A stretch of DNA of 34,939 nt from Hyphomicrobiales bacterium (lineage in GTDB: Bacteria; Pseudomonadota; Alphaproteobacteria; Rhizobiales; Aestuariivirgaceae). Positions within the stretch are counted from its first letter, which is position 1; every line of letters starts with the position of its first letter. The notes beneath the pieces were generated by a model. The model did no database searches. It was not told the origin of the DNA and saw only the letters and a list, made by a program, of their open reading frames with translations. The position numbers and the translations under genes are program-made. Shown here piece after piece: positions 17,828 through 26,526 of this stretch. Location: positions 1-34,939 of the forward strand of contig JALUAB010000223.1 in NCBI GenBank assembly GCA_027051195.1. The letters run 5' to 3'.

Positions 17828-18911
17828 GACGCGCGTTCCGGCCGGATTCGGTCGCGGCCGCCAGCAGCAGCGCCTGTTCCTCGGCAATAAGCGGCTCGAT
17901 GATCTCGTCCAGCGCCTCGCCGGCCAGCACCTCGTCCAGTTTGTAGAGCGTCAGGTTGATACGGTGATCGGTCACCCGCCCCTGCGGAAAGTTGTAGGTG
18001 CGGATGCGCTCGGAACGATCGCCGGAGCCGATCTGCCCGCGCCGCTCGGCCGCGCGCTTCTCCTGCTGTTCGCGCCGCTGCCGCTCGAACAGGCGCGCGC
18101 GTAGCACCTGCATGGCCTTCGCCCGGTTCTTGTGCTGGCTGCGCTCGCTCTGCTGGCTCACCACGATGCCGGTGGGAACGTGCGTGATGCGCACCGCCGA
18201 ATCGGTTGTGTTCACATGCTGGCCACCGGCGCCGGAAGCTCGAAAGACGTCAATGCGCAAGTCCTTTTCCTCGATGTGCACGTCCACCTCCTCCGCCTCT
18301 GGCAGCACCGCCACAGTGGCGGCGGACGTGTGGATGCGCCCGCCGGTCTCCGTTTCCGGCACCCGCTGCACCCGGTGCACGCCGGACTCGTATTTCAACC
18401 GCGCGTAGGCGCCGCGCCCGCGAATGGCGGCGATGACCTCCCTGTATCCACCGAGCTCCGTCTCGGAGGTGGAAAGCACTTCCACCCGCCAGCCGCGCGC
18501 CTGTGCATAGCGCTGATACATGCGGAACAGATCGGCGGCGAACAGGGCCGCTTCCTCGCCGCCCGTTCCGGCCCTGATTTCCAGGATCGCGCCCTTCTCG
18601 TCCGCCGCGTCCTTCGGCAGCAGCAGCAGTTGCAGCTCGCGCTCCAGCACTGCGATCTTTTCCTTCAGCGCCGCCAGCTCGGCCCGCGCCATGCCACCCA
18701 GCTCCGGATCGTCCAGCAACGATTCCAGCTCCGCCTGTTCCGCCACCGCTGCGCGCAACTCCCGCGCCTTTTGCGCTACCGGCTCCAGCTCCGCGTATTC
18801 GCGCGAAAGACGCACGTATTCCTCGCCGGAGACACCGGCGGCCAATGCCCGTTCCAGCTCCGAGAATCGCTTCAGGATTTCCTCGATGCGCCCGGAATGA
18901 GCCAATGACAT
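17814..18911 (-). CDS. prfA: Peptide chain release factor 1
   Basis: RF1 reads UAA and UAG stop codons and triggers peptide release. The 365-aa protein shows the codon-recognition PxT motif as PET ([17 protein letters not shown]) and the universal GGQ in [17 protein letters not shown]. The N-terminal coiled domain and the [15 protein letters not shown] stretch are normal. The track ORF begins 38 codons too early, in sequence that includes the upstream terminator; the start at 18911 gives [16 protein letters not shown]. prmC overlaps its 3' end. A terminator separates it from the RodZ-like gene upstream, so prfA probably has its own promoter within 18912-18970. Confidence 0.97.
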   Translation of the reverse strand: MSLAHSGRIEEILKRFSELERALAAGVSGEEYVRLSREYAELEPVAQKARELRAAVAEQAELESLLDDPELGGMARAELAALKEKIAVLERELQLLLLPKDAADEKGAILEIRAGTGGEEAALFAADLFRMYQRYAQARGWRVEVLSTSETELGGYREVIAAIRGRGAYARLKYESGVHRVQRVPETETGGRIHTSAATVAVLPEAEEVDVHIEEKDLRIDVFRASGAGGQHVNTTDSAVRITHVPTGIVVSQQSERSQHKNRAKAMQVLRARLFERQRREQQEKRAAERRGQIGSGDRSERIRTYNFPQGRVTDHRINLTLYKLDEVLAGEALDEIIEPLIAEEQALLLAAATESGRNARHGED

Positions 18912-18971
18912 GACGGTTCCACCGGATTGTTCCTGCCTGCCGCCGGAATAGACCGCCCGCCTCGACGGCGC

Positions 18972-18997
18972 AAGAAGAAGGCGGCCCGAAGGCCGCC
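18972..18997 (-). terminator. Intrinsic terminator after the RodZ-like gene
   Basis: On the minus strand GGCGGCC-TTCG-GGCCGCC forms a perfect 7-bp stem with a stable UUCG tetraloop, followed by TTCTTCTTG. It lies about 50 bases after the RodZ-like stop and upstream of prfA, and separates the two genes. Confidence 0.75.
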
Positions 18998-19045
18998 GGG
19001 AGGGAGGAGGGAAGAAGAAGAGCACTCAGCCCGGCTTCTTCGGCT

Positions 19046-20179
19046 TCAGCCACCGTTTGGCGTCGTTTTCATCGCCAGGCCGGCCTGCTGATAGAAACGA
19101 TCCAGCGGCTCGCTGAGGAAATCCGCGCCCTGCCGCGCCAGCCGGCCCATGTTCCGGCCATTGGCGAACCATTCCATCCGGTGCACGTCGCCGGCGGTCA
19201 GCCGCAGCCGCACCTCCTGTGGCAGAACCAGCACCTCGCCCGGATTCAGGAAGCCGGCAAACCAGGTCTTGCCGGCATCATCCTCCAGCCGCAGGAAAAT
19301 CTGCTCCGCCGCACGCAGCGCCAGGCCGCTTTCGGACACGCTCTTCACGGGCCTGATGGCGTTTTCATGCAACCGCGGTTCCGGTTGCATCCGCGCCGCC
19401 TGCGGCGGCTGCTCCTGCAGCGCTGGCGCGGCGTCATTCCGATCCGTGGCCGCTTCATGCACGGCGACCGCTTCCTCGTCCATGGTGCTGGCGATCAGCG
19501 CACCGATGGGATCCTCCGATTTCGCCGCCTTCACCGCCACGCGATCCGCGGCAGCCGCCGGCCTGTCGTCGGTCAGCGGCTCTTCTTTCGCACTGGCAGT
19601 GGCGCCCACCATCCGACGCCCCTCGCCCGCCGCCGGTTTTGCGTCGGTCTTTTCCGCGGCGGCCACCACGGGAACCTTCACCGCCTCGTCGCCGGCAGGC
19701 CATACGGCCCACGCCAGCCCGCCGAACAGCAGCACCGCCGCCAGCACGGAAGCCGTCACCCCGCCCGGCGTGCGCGCCATCTCGCGCAACCGCTCGACCA
19801 GCGGAAAGGCGACGATGCTGGCGGAGGAAAACGCCTGCGCCCGGCTTTCTTTCGGCATGCAGTTCTCGAAATGCGCCACCAGCGGCTGAGGGTCGAACCC
19901 GAGATATTTGGCGTATTCCCCGATCATGCGCAGCGCCAGCGCCCGCTCCGGCAGGTTTTCCAGCATGCCCAGCTCTATGGCGCGCAGATGGTGCGTATGC
20001 ACGCCGGTGGCCTGGCTCACCACCTGCAGCGAAAGTCCGCGACGTTCGCGCTCCCGTTCCAGATACCAGCCCGCCTCTCCGGCCGGGTCGGTATTGCCAT
20101 CGGGCTTGGGGCGAAAGAAGGCGCGCGGCGCGCCGGCCTGTTCGCTGTGCTGCACGTGCTCGTTCATGACCATGTCCAC
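19046..20179 (-). CDS. rodZ: RodZ-like helix-turn-helix membrane protein
   Basis: RodZ links the MreB cytoskeleton to the cell-wall synthesis machinery. The 377-aa protein has the RodZ layout. A cytoplasmic HTH at about residues 38-105 (GWYLERERERRGLSLQVVSQATGVHTHHLRAIE) is followed by one transmembrane helix at about 141-161. A long Ala/Asp/Lys-rich periplasmic linker then leads to a C-terminal DUF4115 domain (FLRLEDDAGKTWFAGFLNPGE, then ANGRNMGRLARQGADFLSEPLDRF). The start is uncertain: GTG 20179, ATG 20173 and ATG 20167 are in frame and none has a good ribosome site. It is downstream of ptsP on the same strand with a gap of about 146 bp containing small palindromes. The name rests on architecture. 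Confidence 0.85.
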   Translation of the reverse strand: MDMVMNEHVQHSEQAGAPRAFFRPKPDGNTDPAGEAGWYLERERERRGLSLQVVSQATGVHTHHLRAIELGMLENLPERALALRMIGEYAKYLGFDPQPLVAHFENCMPKESRAQAFSSASIVAFPLVERLREMARTPGGVTASVLAAVLLFGGLAWAVWPAGDEAVKVPVVAAAEKTDAKPAAGEGRRMVGATASAKEEPLTDDRPAAAADRVAVKAAKSEDPIGALIASTMDEEAVAVHEAATDRNDAAPALQEQPPQAARMQPEPRLHENAIRPVKSVSESGLALRAAEQIFLRLEDDAGKTWFAGFLNPGEVLVLPQEVRLRLTAGDVHRMEWFANGRNMGRLARQGADFLSEPLDRFYQQAGLAMKTTPNGG

Positions 20180-20244
20180 GGGCGATTACTGACGACCTTG
20201 GCGGCTCGTCCACGAGGGCGCACACGCCGCCGACAATTCCATTC

Positions 20245-20278
20245 GGTACAATTGTGCCAATCATTGGTTAGCGAATGA
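20245..20278. promoter_or_regulatory. Palindromic sites upstream of the RodZ-like gene
   Basis: GGTACAATTGTGCC (20245-20258) is a 14-bp palindrome with one mismatch centred on ACAATTGT. It is followed by TCATT...AATGA (20261-20278). This AT-rich stretch lies about 65-100 bases upstream of the RodZ-like start and stands out from the GC-rich surroundings, which suits an operator or promoter. No matching regulator is identified. Confidence 0.35.
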
Positions 20279-20325
20279 TGAACGCCCGGTCCCGCCCGCG
20301 GCCCGCATGAAGGAAGGCGGACGAT

Positions 20326-22656
20326 TCACGCGCGCAGGATGTCCACGCCGTGTGCACGGGCGAAGCGCGCCGCCGGTTCGCGCAGGGAACAGGCGCCGCC
20401 CGCCTCCGCCAGCCAGCGGTGCAGTTCTCCACGCAACCGCCCCACGTCCAGCGACCGGATCATCGCCTTCACCGGACCGATGCCCGCCGGCGGCATGGAA
20501 AGCCGCGTGAACCCCAATCCTGCCAGCACCATCGCTTCCAGCGGATCACCCGCCATGTCGCCGCACACGGAAACGCGCACGCCCCCACGGCCGCCCGCCA
20601 CCGCCGCCACCTCGCGCAGCAGACGCACCATGGCCGGATGCAGCGGGTCATAGCGCCGTGCCGTGCGCGGGTTCGCACGATCGGCGGCGAACACGAACTG
20701 CATCAGGTCATTGGTGCCAATGGAGATGAAATCCGCTTCTCCCAGCAGCGTTGACAGCTGCCACAGCAGCGCCGGCACCTCCAGCATCACCCCCACCAGC
20801 ACACGTTCCGGCAGCGGCCGCCGCATGCGCGTGAACAGCCGCACCTGCTCCTCCAGCAGCGACCGCGCTGCCCTCAGCTCAGCCGTATCCGCCACCATCG
20901 GAAACATCACGTGCAGCGTCCGCCCTTCCGCCGCCGCCAGCAACGCCCGCAGTTGCAGTTTCAGCAGCCCCGGCCTGTCCAGCCCGATGCGGATGGCGCG
21001 CCAGCCCATGGCCGGGTTCGGTTCGCGCGCATTGGTCATGAACAACGGCACCTTGTCCGCGCCGATGTCCAGCGTGCGAAACAGCACCGGCTTCTCGCCC
21101 GCCGTTTCCAGCACCGAGCGGTAGAGCGCCTCCTGCTCACCGCGCCGTGGCAGGCGGCGGCGCATGAGAAAATCCATCTCCGTGCGGAACAGGCCGATGC
21201 CGTCCGCCCCCAGCGTGTGCAGATGCTCCAGGTCGGACGGCAGCCCGGCGTTGATGAGCAGATCGAACCGCACCCCGTCCCGCGACACCGCCGGTTCATC
21301 CTTCAACCGCGTGAAGCGCCGCCGCACATCCTCGCGCAGCGCCAGCCTGTTGCGGTATGAATCGAGCAGGTCGGCTTGCGGGCGGATGTGGACCTCGCCG
21401 GAACGTCCGTCGATGATGACGGCATCGCCGTTCTCCACGTAGTCGGTGGCGCCCTCCACCCCAGCCACCAGCGGCACGCCCAGTGCCCGCGCCACCAGCG
21501 TCACATGCGCCAGCCGCGCTCCTTCTTCCAGCACCAGCCCGGCCAGCCGCCGGTGATCGTATTCCAGCAGCTCCGCCGGCCCCATGGACCGGGCGAACAG
21601 GATGGCGTTTTCCGGCAGCGGCCTGTGTGCCGCTTGCGGCTCTGCCACGCCATCCTGACCACGCGCCAGAATGCGCAGCAGCCGCCAGGAAAGATCATCC
21701 AGATCGTGCAACCGCGCCCTCAGATATGGGTCGGGCTGGCGCAGCATGCGTGCGCGGTTGTCCGACTGCACGCGCGCCACCGCCGCATCCGCCGTCAGCC
21801 CCAGCCGGATGTAGTCCTCCATGCGGCGGATCCAGCCGGCGTCGGCGGCGAACATGCTCATGGTTTCCAGGATGGCATCATGCCCGGAGCCGGCGAGCCC
21901 CGGATGGCGGCGCAGGCGTTCCAGCTCCGCCCGCAGTCCGCCCAGCGCCTCGTGCAGCCGGTCGCGCTCCGCCTGCGGATCGCTGGCCTCGAAGCGGCGG
22001 ATGGGAATGCGCGATTCGTGCAGCACCGCCTCGCCGATGGCGATGCCCGGGTGCAACCCCTCGCCATGCAGATGATGGCTGCGCAGCCGTCCCGCTCCCA
22101 GCGCCTCGCGCAGGGCCAGCACTTCCGGCGAGGCCAGGAACTCCGCCAGCACCATGGCGATGATCTCCAGCGCCTCGCGTTCCTCTTCCGAGTAGCGCCG
22201 CGGCTGCCGGTTCTGCACCACCAGCACGCCGGAAACGGCGCCACCACGCAGGATGGGCACGCCGAGGAAGGACTGATAGATCTCCTCGCCCGTTTCCGGA
22301 AGATAGTGAAAGGCCGGGTGCTTCTGCGCCTGCGACAGGTTCAGAGGCTCCGCCGTGGCAGCGATGACGCCGACCAGCCCCTCGCCCACGGCAAGCCGCA
22401 CCCGGTGCACGGCCTGCGGGTTCAGCCCTTCCGTGGCGAACAGCTCCAGCGTGTCCTCGTCCACCAGCACGTAGAGCGAGCACACCTCCGCCACCATGTT
22501 GGCGGCGATGAGCTGCACGATGCGGTCTAGTTTCTGCTGGGCCGGTTCCTGCTCCGCCATGACCGCGCGCAACCTGCGGAGCAGGACGCGCGGGCCCGGG
22601 GCGGCGAAAGTCATGAGCCGGCGTCCTGCCTTTTGCGGGGTTTTCGCCATGCGCAT
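20326..22656 (-). CDS. ptsP: Phosphoenolpyruvate-protein phosphotransferase of the nitrogen PTS (EI-Ntr)
   Basis: EI-Ntr passes phosphate from PEP to NPr and EIIA-Ntr, a regulatory relay tied to nitrogen and potassium status. The 776-aa protein starts with a GAF domain (about 35-175, ATEGLNPQAVHRVRLAVGEGLVG), which is the hallmark separating PtsP from sugar EI. The EI N domain follows (LHGEGLHPGIAIGEAV onward). The swivelling domain has active-site His384 in GARLAHVTLVARALGVP. The PEP-binding barrel contains GLFRTEMDFL, FPMVADTAELRAA, SIGTNDLMQFVFAADRAN and SVCGDMAGDP. All key elements are present. It lies between lysC upstream and rodZ downstream on the same strand, as in many alphaproteobacteria. 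Confidence 0.96.
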   Translation of the reverse strand: MRMAKTPQKAGRRLMTFAAPGPRVLLRRLRAVMAEQEPAQQKLDRIVQLIAANMVAEVCSLYVLVDEDTLELFATEGLNPQAVHRVRLAVGEGLVGVIAATAEPLNLSQAQKHPAFHYLPETGEEIYQSFLGVPILRGGAVSGVLVVQNRQPRRYSEEEREALEIIAMVLAEFLASPEVLALREALGAGRLRSHHLHGEGLHPGIAIGEAVLHESRIPIRRFEASDPQAERDRLHEALGGLRAELERLRRHPGLAGSGHDAILETMSMFAADAGWIRRMEDYIRLGLTADAAVARVQSDNRARMLRQPDPYLRARLHDLDDLSWRLLRILARGQDGVAEPQAAHRPLPENAILFARSMGPAELLEYDHRRLAGLVLEEGARLAHVTLVARALGVPLVAGVEGATDYVENGDAVIIDGRSGEVHIRPQADLLDSYRNRLALREDVRRRFTRLKDEPAVSRDGVRFDLLINAGLPSDLEHLHTLGADGIGLFRTEMDFLMRRRLPRRGEQEALYRSVLETAGEKPVLFRTLDIGADKVPLFMTNAREPNPAMGWRAIRIGLDRPGLLKLQLRALLAAAEGRTLHVMFPMVADTAELRAARSLLEEQVRLFTRMRRPLPERVLVGVMLEVPALLWQLSTLLGEADFISIGTNDLMQFVFAADRANPRTARRYDPLHPAMVRLLREVAAVAGGRGGVRVSVCGDMAGDPLEAMVLAGLGFTRLSMPPAGIGPVKAMIRSLDVGRLRGELHRWLAEAGGACSLREPAARFARAHGVDILRA

Positions 22657-22762
22657 ACGGCCACGCCCGCGCCGCGGACGGCGGCGATGGGGCGCGTATG
22701 TGCGGCATGGCGGAGCATGGGTTTCCCTCTTTCTCCCTGCCTGTGATACCTAGCGCAGGCGA

Positions 22763-24013
22763 TCACGCCGCGTCCAGCCCATAGGCCGAATGCAGCGCGC
22801 GGATGGCCAGTTCCAGCCAGGCCTCGTCGATGAGCACCGAAACCTTGATCTCGGAAGTGGTGATGGCCTCGATGTTCACGCCCTTCTCCGAAAGCGTGCG
22901 GAACATTTTCGCCGCCACGCCGGCATGCGAGCGCATGCCGATGCCGACGATGGACACCTTGGCCACGTTGTCCGCCGTGTCCAGACCTTCGAAGCCGATG
23001 TTGATCTTCTCGCGTTCGAGCACTTCCACCGCCCGGCGCAGCTCCTTGCGCGGCACGGTGAAGGTGATGTTGGCGAACCCGTCGGTGGAAACGTTCTGCA
23101 CGATCATGTCCACGGAGATGCCGGCCTCCGCCAGCGGCCCGAAGATGGACGCCGCGATGCCGGGCTTGTCCTTCACCCGGCGCACGGCCACCTGCGCCTC
23201 GTCGCGCGAATAGGCAATGCCGGTAACGACCTGCTCTTCCATGACCTCGTCCTCGTCGCAAACCAGGGTACCCGGGCCTCTGCCGTCCTCCATCACCTGC
23301 AGCGGCGAGTCCGGGGCGTCGAAACTGGAGCGCACGCGCAAGGGAACCTTGTGCACCATCGCCAGCTCCACCGAGCGCGTCTGCAACACCTTCGCGCCAA
23401 GGGAGGCGAGCTCCAGCATTTCCTCGTAACTGATGCGCTCTATGCGCCGCGCCTTGCTCACGATGCGCGGATCGGTGGTGTAAACACCGTCCACATCCGT
23501 GTAGATGTCACACCGGGCGTTCAGCGCCGCCGCCACCGCCACCGCGGAAGTATCCGATCCGCCGCGCCCCAGCGTGGTGATGCGCCCTTCCGGCGAAATG
23601 CCCTGAAAACCGGCGATGACGTTCACCCGCCCCTCGTCCCAGGACTTCAGCAGGTTCTCCGGCGGAATGGCGGAAATGCGCGCCGCCGCGTGCATGCCGG
23701 TGGTCCGTATCGGCACCTGCCAGCCGCACCAGGAGCGCGCGGGCACACCCATTTCCTGCAGCACGATGGCCAGCAGGCCGGAGGTCACCTGCTCGCCGGA
23801 AGACACCACCATGTCATATTCGGCACGGTCGTAGTCCGGGCTGGCGTCTTCCACATAGCCCACCAGCTCGTCCGTCTTGCCCGCCATGGCGGAAACCACC
23901 ACGGCCACCTGATGCCCCGCCTCCACCTCGCGCTTCACGTGCCGCGCCACGTTGCGGATGCGGTCCAGGTCGGCCACCGAAGTGCCGCCGAATTTCATCA
24001 CCAGCCGGCCCAT
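22763..24013 (-). CDS. lysC: Aspartate kinase
   Basis: A 416-aa monofunctional aspartokinase, the first step of Lys/Met/Thr and diaminopimelate synthesis. The kinase domain begins MGRLVMKFGGTSVADLDRI and includes VVVSAMAGKTDEL, VSSGEQVTSGLLAI and TLGRGGSDTSAVAVAAAL. Two ACT domains follow from about residue 265 (VTGIAYSRDEAQVAV, VSTDGFANITFTVP, VSIVGIGMRSHAGVAAKMF), so feedback inhibition by end products is expected. No fused homoserine dehydrogenase. ptsP follows on the same strand after 106 bp. It is divergent from the carboxypeptidase-like gene with 166 bp between them. Confidence 0.97.
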   Translation of the reverse strand: MGRLVMKFGGTSVADLDRIRNVARHVKREVEAGHQVAVVVSAMAGKTDELVGYVEDASPDYDRAEYDMVVSSGEQVTSGLLAIVLQEMGVPARSWCGWQVPIRTTGMHAAARISAIPPENLLKSWDEGRVNVIAGFQGISPEGRITTLGRGGSDTSAVAVAAALNARCDIYTDVDGVYTTDPRIVSKARRIERISYEEMLELASLGAKVLQTRSVELAMVHKVPLRVRSSFDAPDSPLQVMEDGRGPGTLVCDEDEVMEEQVVTGIAYSRDEAQVAVRRVKDKPGIAASIFGPLAEAGISVDMIVQNVSTDGFANITFTVPRKELRRAVEVLEREKINIGFEGLDTADNVAKVSIVGIGMRSHAGVAAKMFRTLSEKGVNIEAITTSEIKVSVLIDEAWLELAIRALHSAYGLDAA

Positions 24014-24179
24014 GTTCTGCCCGTGCCTCTGCCGGAATTGCTCACGCGCAAGAAAAAAGACGGCCCCTCTTAGCCCCTCTCCCGCGCGCGGGCAAGGCCT
24101 GCCTTATTCACGCCACGCCCGGGATGGATTGAACGGATGACGGGATTCGGATAAGGCTGCGCTCATCCGCGGCCAAAAC

Positions 24180-25760
24180 ATGGAACATTCGCCCATGCGC
24201 GCATTGCATTCCGCCCTGCGCCGCGCTGTGCTGGCGCTGGTGACGATTTTCGCGCTGACGCCGGCTGCGTCCTGGGCGCAGCCCTCGGTGCAATCCTCCG
24301 TGACCACCACGCCGGAGTCCGCCGCCACCCAGCGCCAGATTCCCATGCCGGCGCTGGTCTTCGACCTCGACACCGGCCGCGTGCTGCTGGCGCACGACGC
24401 CGGGCGACGCTGGTATCCGGCCTCGCTCACCAAGCTGATGACCGCCTGGCTCGTCATGGATGCCGTGGATCGCGGGCTGCTTTCCTTCGATGCGGAGGCC
24501 ACCATCTCGAAACAGGCGGTGATGCGCATCAAGCGCGGCGCCGCCGTCTATGGCGCGAAACCGGGGCAGAAGATGCGCATCGGCGACATGCTGGCCTTTC
24601 TCATGGTGCGTTCGGACGCCGACATGGCCAACGCGCTGGCCGAAGCCGTGGCCGGCAGCCAGGAGGCTTTCGTGGAGCGCATGAACCGCACCGCCGCCCG
24701 CCTGGGCATGACCGGTACCAGCTTCGCCAACCCGCACGGCATGCACAGCCCGGATCAATTCACCACCGCCCGCGACATGGCGGTGCTGGCGCGCTCCATC
24801 TACGCCCGCTTCCTGAAAAAGCATCCGCGCTGGTGGCGCTTCTTTGCCACCCGGCGCATAGCCAAGACGGTGGTGAAGAAGAACGGCAAAACGAAGACCT
24901 ATCACCTGAAGAACCGCAACCACCTGCTGTTCATGATGCCGGAGGCCGACGGCATGAAGACGGGCTTCCTCTGCACCTCCGGCTTCAACCTGCTGGCCAC
25001 CGCCCGGCGCGATGGCGCGCGGCTGGCGGCGGTGGTGTTCGGCCGCCGTTCCGCCTACAACCGCGCCAGCGTCGCCCGCATCCTGCTGGAGGAGGGCTTC
25101 CGCCGCAAGCGCGCCGGCGAAGGCCTGCGCCTGCGCGTCGTGCAACTGCGCAACGGGCTGGACTCGGCCGTCAACATGCGCCCGCACGTGTGCAACAAAC
25201 GCGTCATTCCGGAAGTCTGGGACAGGCTGAACACGCTCGCCGGCTGGGGCGTGCTGCTGGGGCCGTTCAAGACTTCGTTGCGCGCGCTGGGCGTGGCGGA
25301 AGCGGAACTGCTGGCCGCTGACATGGCCGATACCGGCAGGCCCTATGGCACGCTGGTCATTCCGGCGAAGGAAGCCGCGCAGGTGGGCCTGCCCCGCATC
25401 TGGCAGGTGGGGGCGGATGCGCGGGGCCGTCCGCGCAAGCCGCGCCGCCGCTACGGCTACGGTGCGCTGATCTGGCGGCTGACGGAACCTGAGGCGCTCA
25501 CCATCTGCAGTCGGGCCAGCGCCCACGAGGTGGGCTGCGCGGTGATGTCTCAGACGGCGCTGAACCGGCTGGCGGCGGAGCTGCGTGCCATCAGGGAGAA
25601 GCGCGGAAACGCGAAACGCAAGGCCGTCAAGCGCCGCGCGAAGATGCGCCCCACCACCCGCGAGGAACGGCTGCGCCGCCTGCGCAAGCTGGCCCAGGCG
25701 CAGAAAACCGCGCGCGAGAAGCGCCGGCGCCTGCACAAGCGCACGGAAACGGCGAAGTAA
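24180..25760 (+). CDS. D-alanyl-D-alanine carboxypeptidase-like protein (peptidase S11) with basic C-terminus
   Basis: A 526-aa exported protein. A signal peptide spans about 1-33 (ALRRAVLALVTIFALTPAASWAQ). The S11 domain follows, with the nucleophile in SLTK (Ser82, Lys85) and KTG at 260-262 (DGMKTGFLCTSGFNLLATARRDG). The second catalytic motif, normally SxN, reads Ser-Asp-Ala (145-147) in MVRSDADMANALAE, so the expected Asn is missing. After about residue 300 there is a region possibly related to SPOR domains (GWGVLLGPFKTSL, WQVGADARG), then an extremely Arg/Lys-rich tail of about 65 residues. It may trim peptidoglycan or bind it without normal activity. The start could be ATG 24180 or 24195. 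It stands alone on its strand and converges with thiQ. Confidence 0.85.
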   Translation: MEHSPMRALHSALRRAVLALVTIFALTPAASWAQPSVQSSVTTTPESAATQRQIPMPALVFDLDTGRVLLAHDAGRRWYPASLTKLMTAWLVMDAVDRGLLSFDAEATISKQAVMRIKRGAAVYGAKPGQKMRIGDMLAFLMVRSDADMANALAEAVAGSQEAFVERMNRTAARLGMTGTSFANPHGMHSPDQFTTARDMAVLARSIYARFLKKHPRWWRFFATRRIAKTVVKKNGKTKTYHLKNRNHLLFMMPEADGMKTGFLCTSGFNLLATARRDGARLAAVVFGRRSAYNRASVARILLEEGFRRKRAGEGLRLRVVQLRNGLDSAVNMRPHVCNKRVIPEVWDRLNTLAGWGVLLGPFKTSLRALGVAEAELLAADMADTGRPYGTLVIPAKEAAQVGLPRIWQVGADARGRPRKPRRRYGYGALIWRLTEPEALTICSRASAHEVGCAVMSQTALNRLAAELRAIREKRGNAKRKAVKRRAKMRPTTREERLRRLRKLAQAQKTAREKRRRLHKRTETAK

Positions 25761-25779
25761 CGTTGCCGGCCACGGTCTT

Positions 25780-26526
25780 TCATCCGGCGTTTCCCAGATA
25801 GGCCGCCAGCTCCGGAAGGCGCTCGGCCGTTTCATCCAGCTTCCGCATGTCCGCCTGCGCCAGTATGCGTCCGGCGTGCACGAAGGCGAATGCATGCGCC
25901 AGCACCCGCACGTCTTCCAGCTGATGGCTCACAAGCAGCATCGTGCAGCCGAGTTTCCGCTGGATGTCTGCCACCAGCGCCAGCATCTCCCGCTTCAACG
26001 CCGGGCCGAGCGCCGCGAACGGCTCGTCCAGCAGCATCACCGGCCGCCGCCGCAGCAGGGCGCGGGCCAGCGCCACCCGCTGCCGTTCGCCGCCGGAGAG
26101 CGTGCCGGCGATGCGTGATTCGAAATCACCAAGCCCCACCTGCTCCAGCGCCCGGAAAACCTGTTCCCGCTCCCGCGTCGAAAAACGCCCGGCGGGATTG
26201 ATGCCCAGGCCCACGTTGGTGGCCACGTCCAGATGCGGAAACAGGTTGTTTTCCTGAAAGATCATGGTCAGCGGCCGCTCCGCCGGCGGCGTGCAGGTCA
26301 TGTCGTCATCGCCGAAGAGAATACGCCCCGAGTGTGGCGGCAGGAACCCTGCCAGCAGTTGCAGCAGCGTCGTCTTGCCGGCACCGGAAGGGCCGATGAG
26401 CGCGGTAATGCGCCCGGCCTCGAATGTGGCGTCGTAATACACCTCCCAACCATCGCCGTTCACGTGATGAAACGCCACCCGCTCCATACACACCGGCAAA
26501 CCGCCCCGTTTCTTCACCTCACCCAT
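25780..26526 (-). CDS. thiQ: Thiamine-type ABC transporter ATP-binding protein ThiQ
   Basis: A 248-aa ABC ATPase. Walker A is GPSGAGKTT (45-53), the Q-loop is IFQENNLFPHLDVATNVGLG, the signature is LSGGERQR, and Walker B is VMLLDEPFAALGP followed by a switch His in LVSHQLEDV. The NLFPHL...NVGLG wording and the CTPPAERPLTMIFQE stretch fit ThiQ. It overlaps the thiP stop by 8 bases, so it is translationally coupled. No thiB binding-protein gene is adjacent. The substrate (thiamine, its phosphates, or a related pyrimidine) is inferred from family likeness. Confidence 0.88.
   Translation of the reverse strand: MGEVKKRGGLPVCMERVAFHHVNGDGWEVYYDATFEAGRITALIGPSGAGKTTLLQLLAGFLPPHSGRILFGDDDMTCTPPAERPLTMIFQENNLFPHLDVATNVGLGINPAGRFSTREREQVFRALEQVGLGDFESRIAGTLSGGERQRVALARALLRRRPVMLLDEPFAALGPALKREMLALVADIQRKLGCTMLLVSHQLEDVRVLAHAFAFVHAGRILAQADMRKLDETAERLPELAAYLGNAG

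Noticed and set aside
20245-20264. Sigma-54-like TTGGCAC on the minus strand ahead of rodZ
   Set aside because: The downstream TTGC half is missing at the required spacing.
24108-25895. 595-codon minus-strand ORF opposite the S11 peptidase
   Set aside because: It is an antisense shadow; the plus strand shows SLTK and KTG motifs and a signal peptide.
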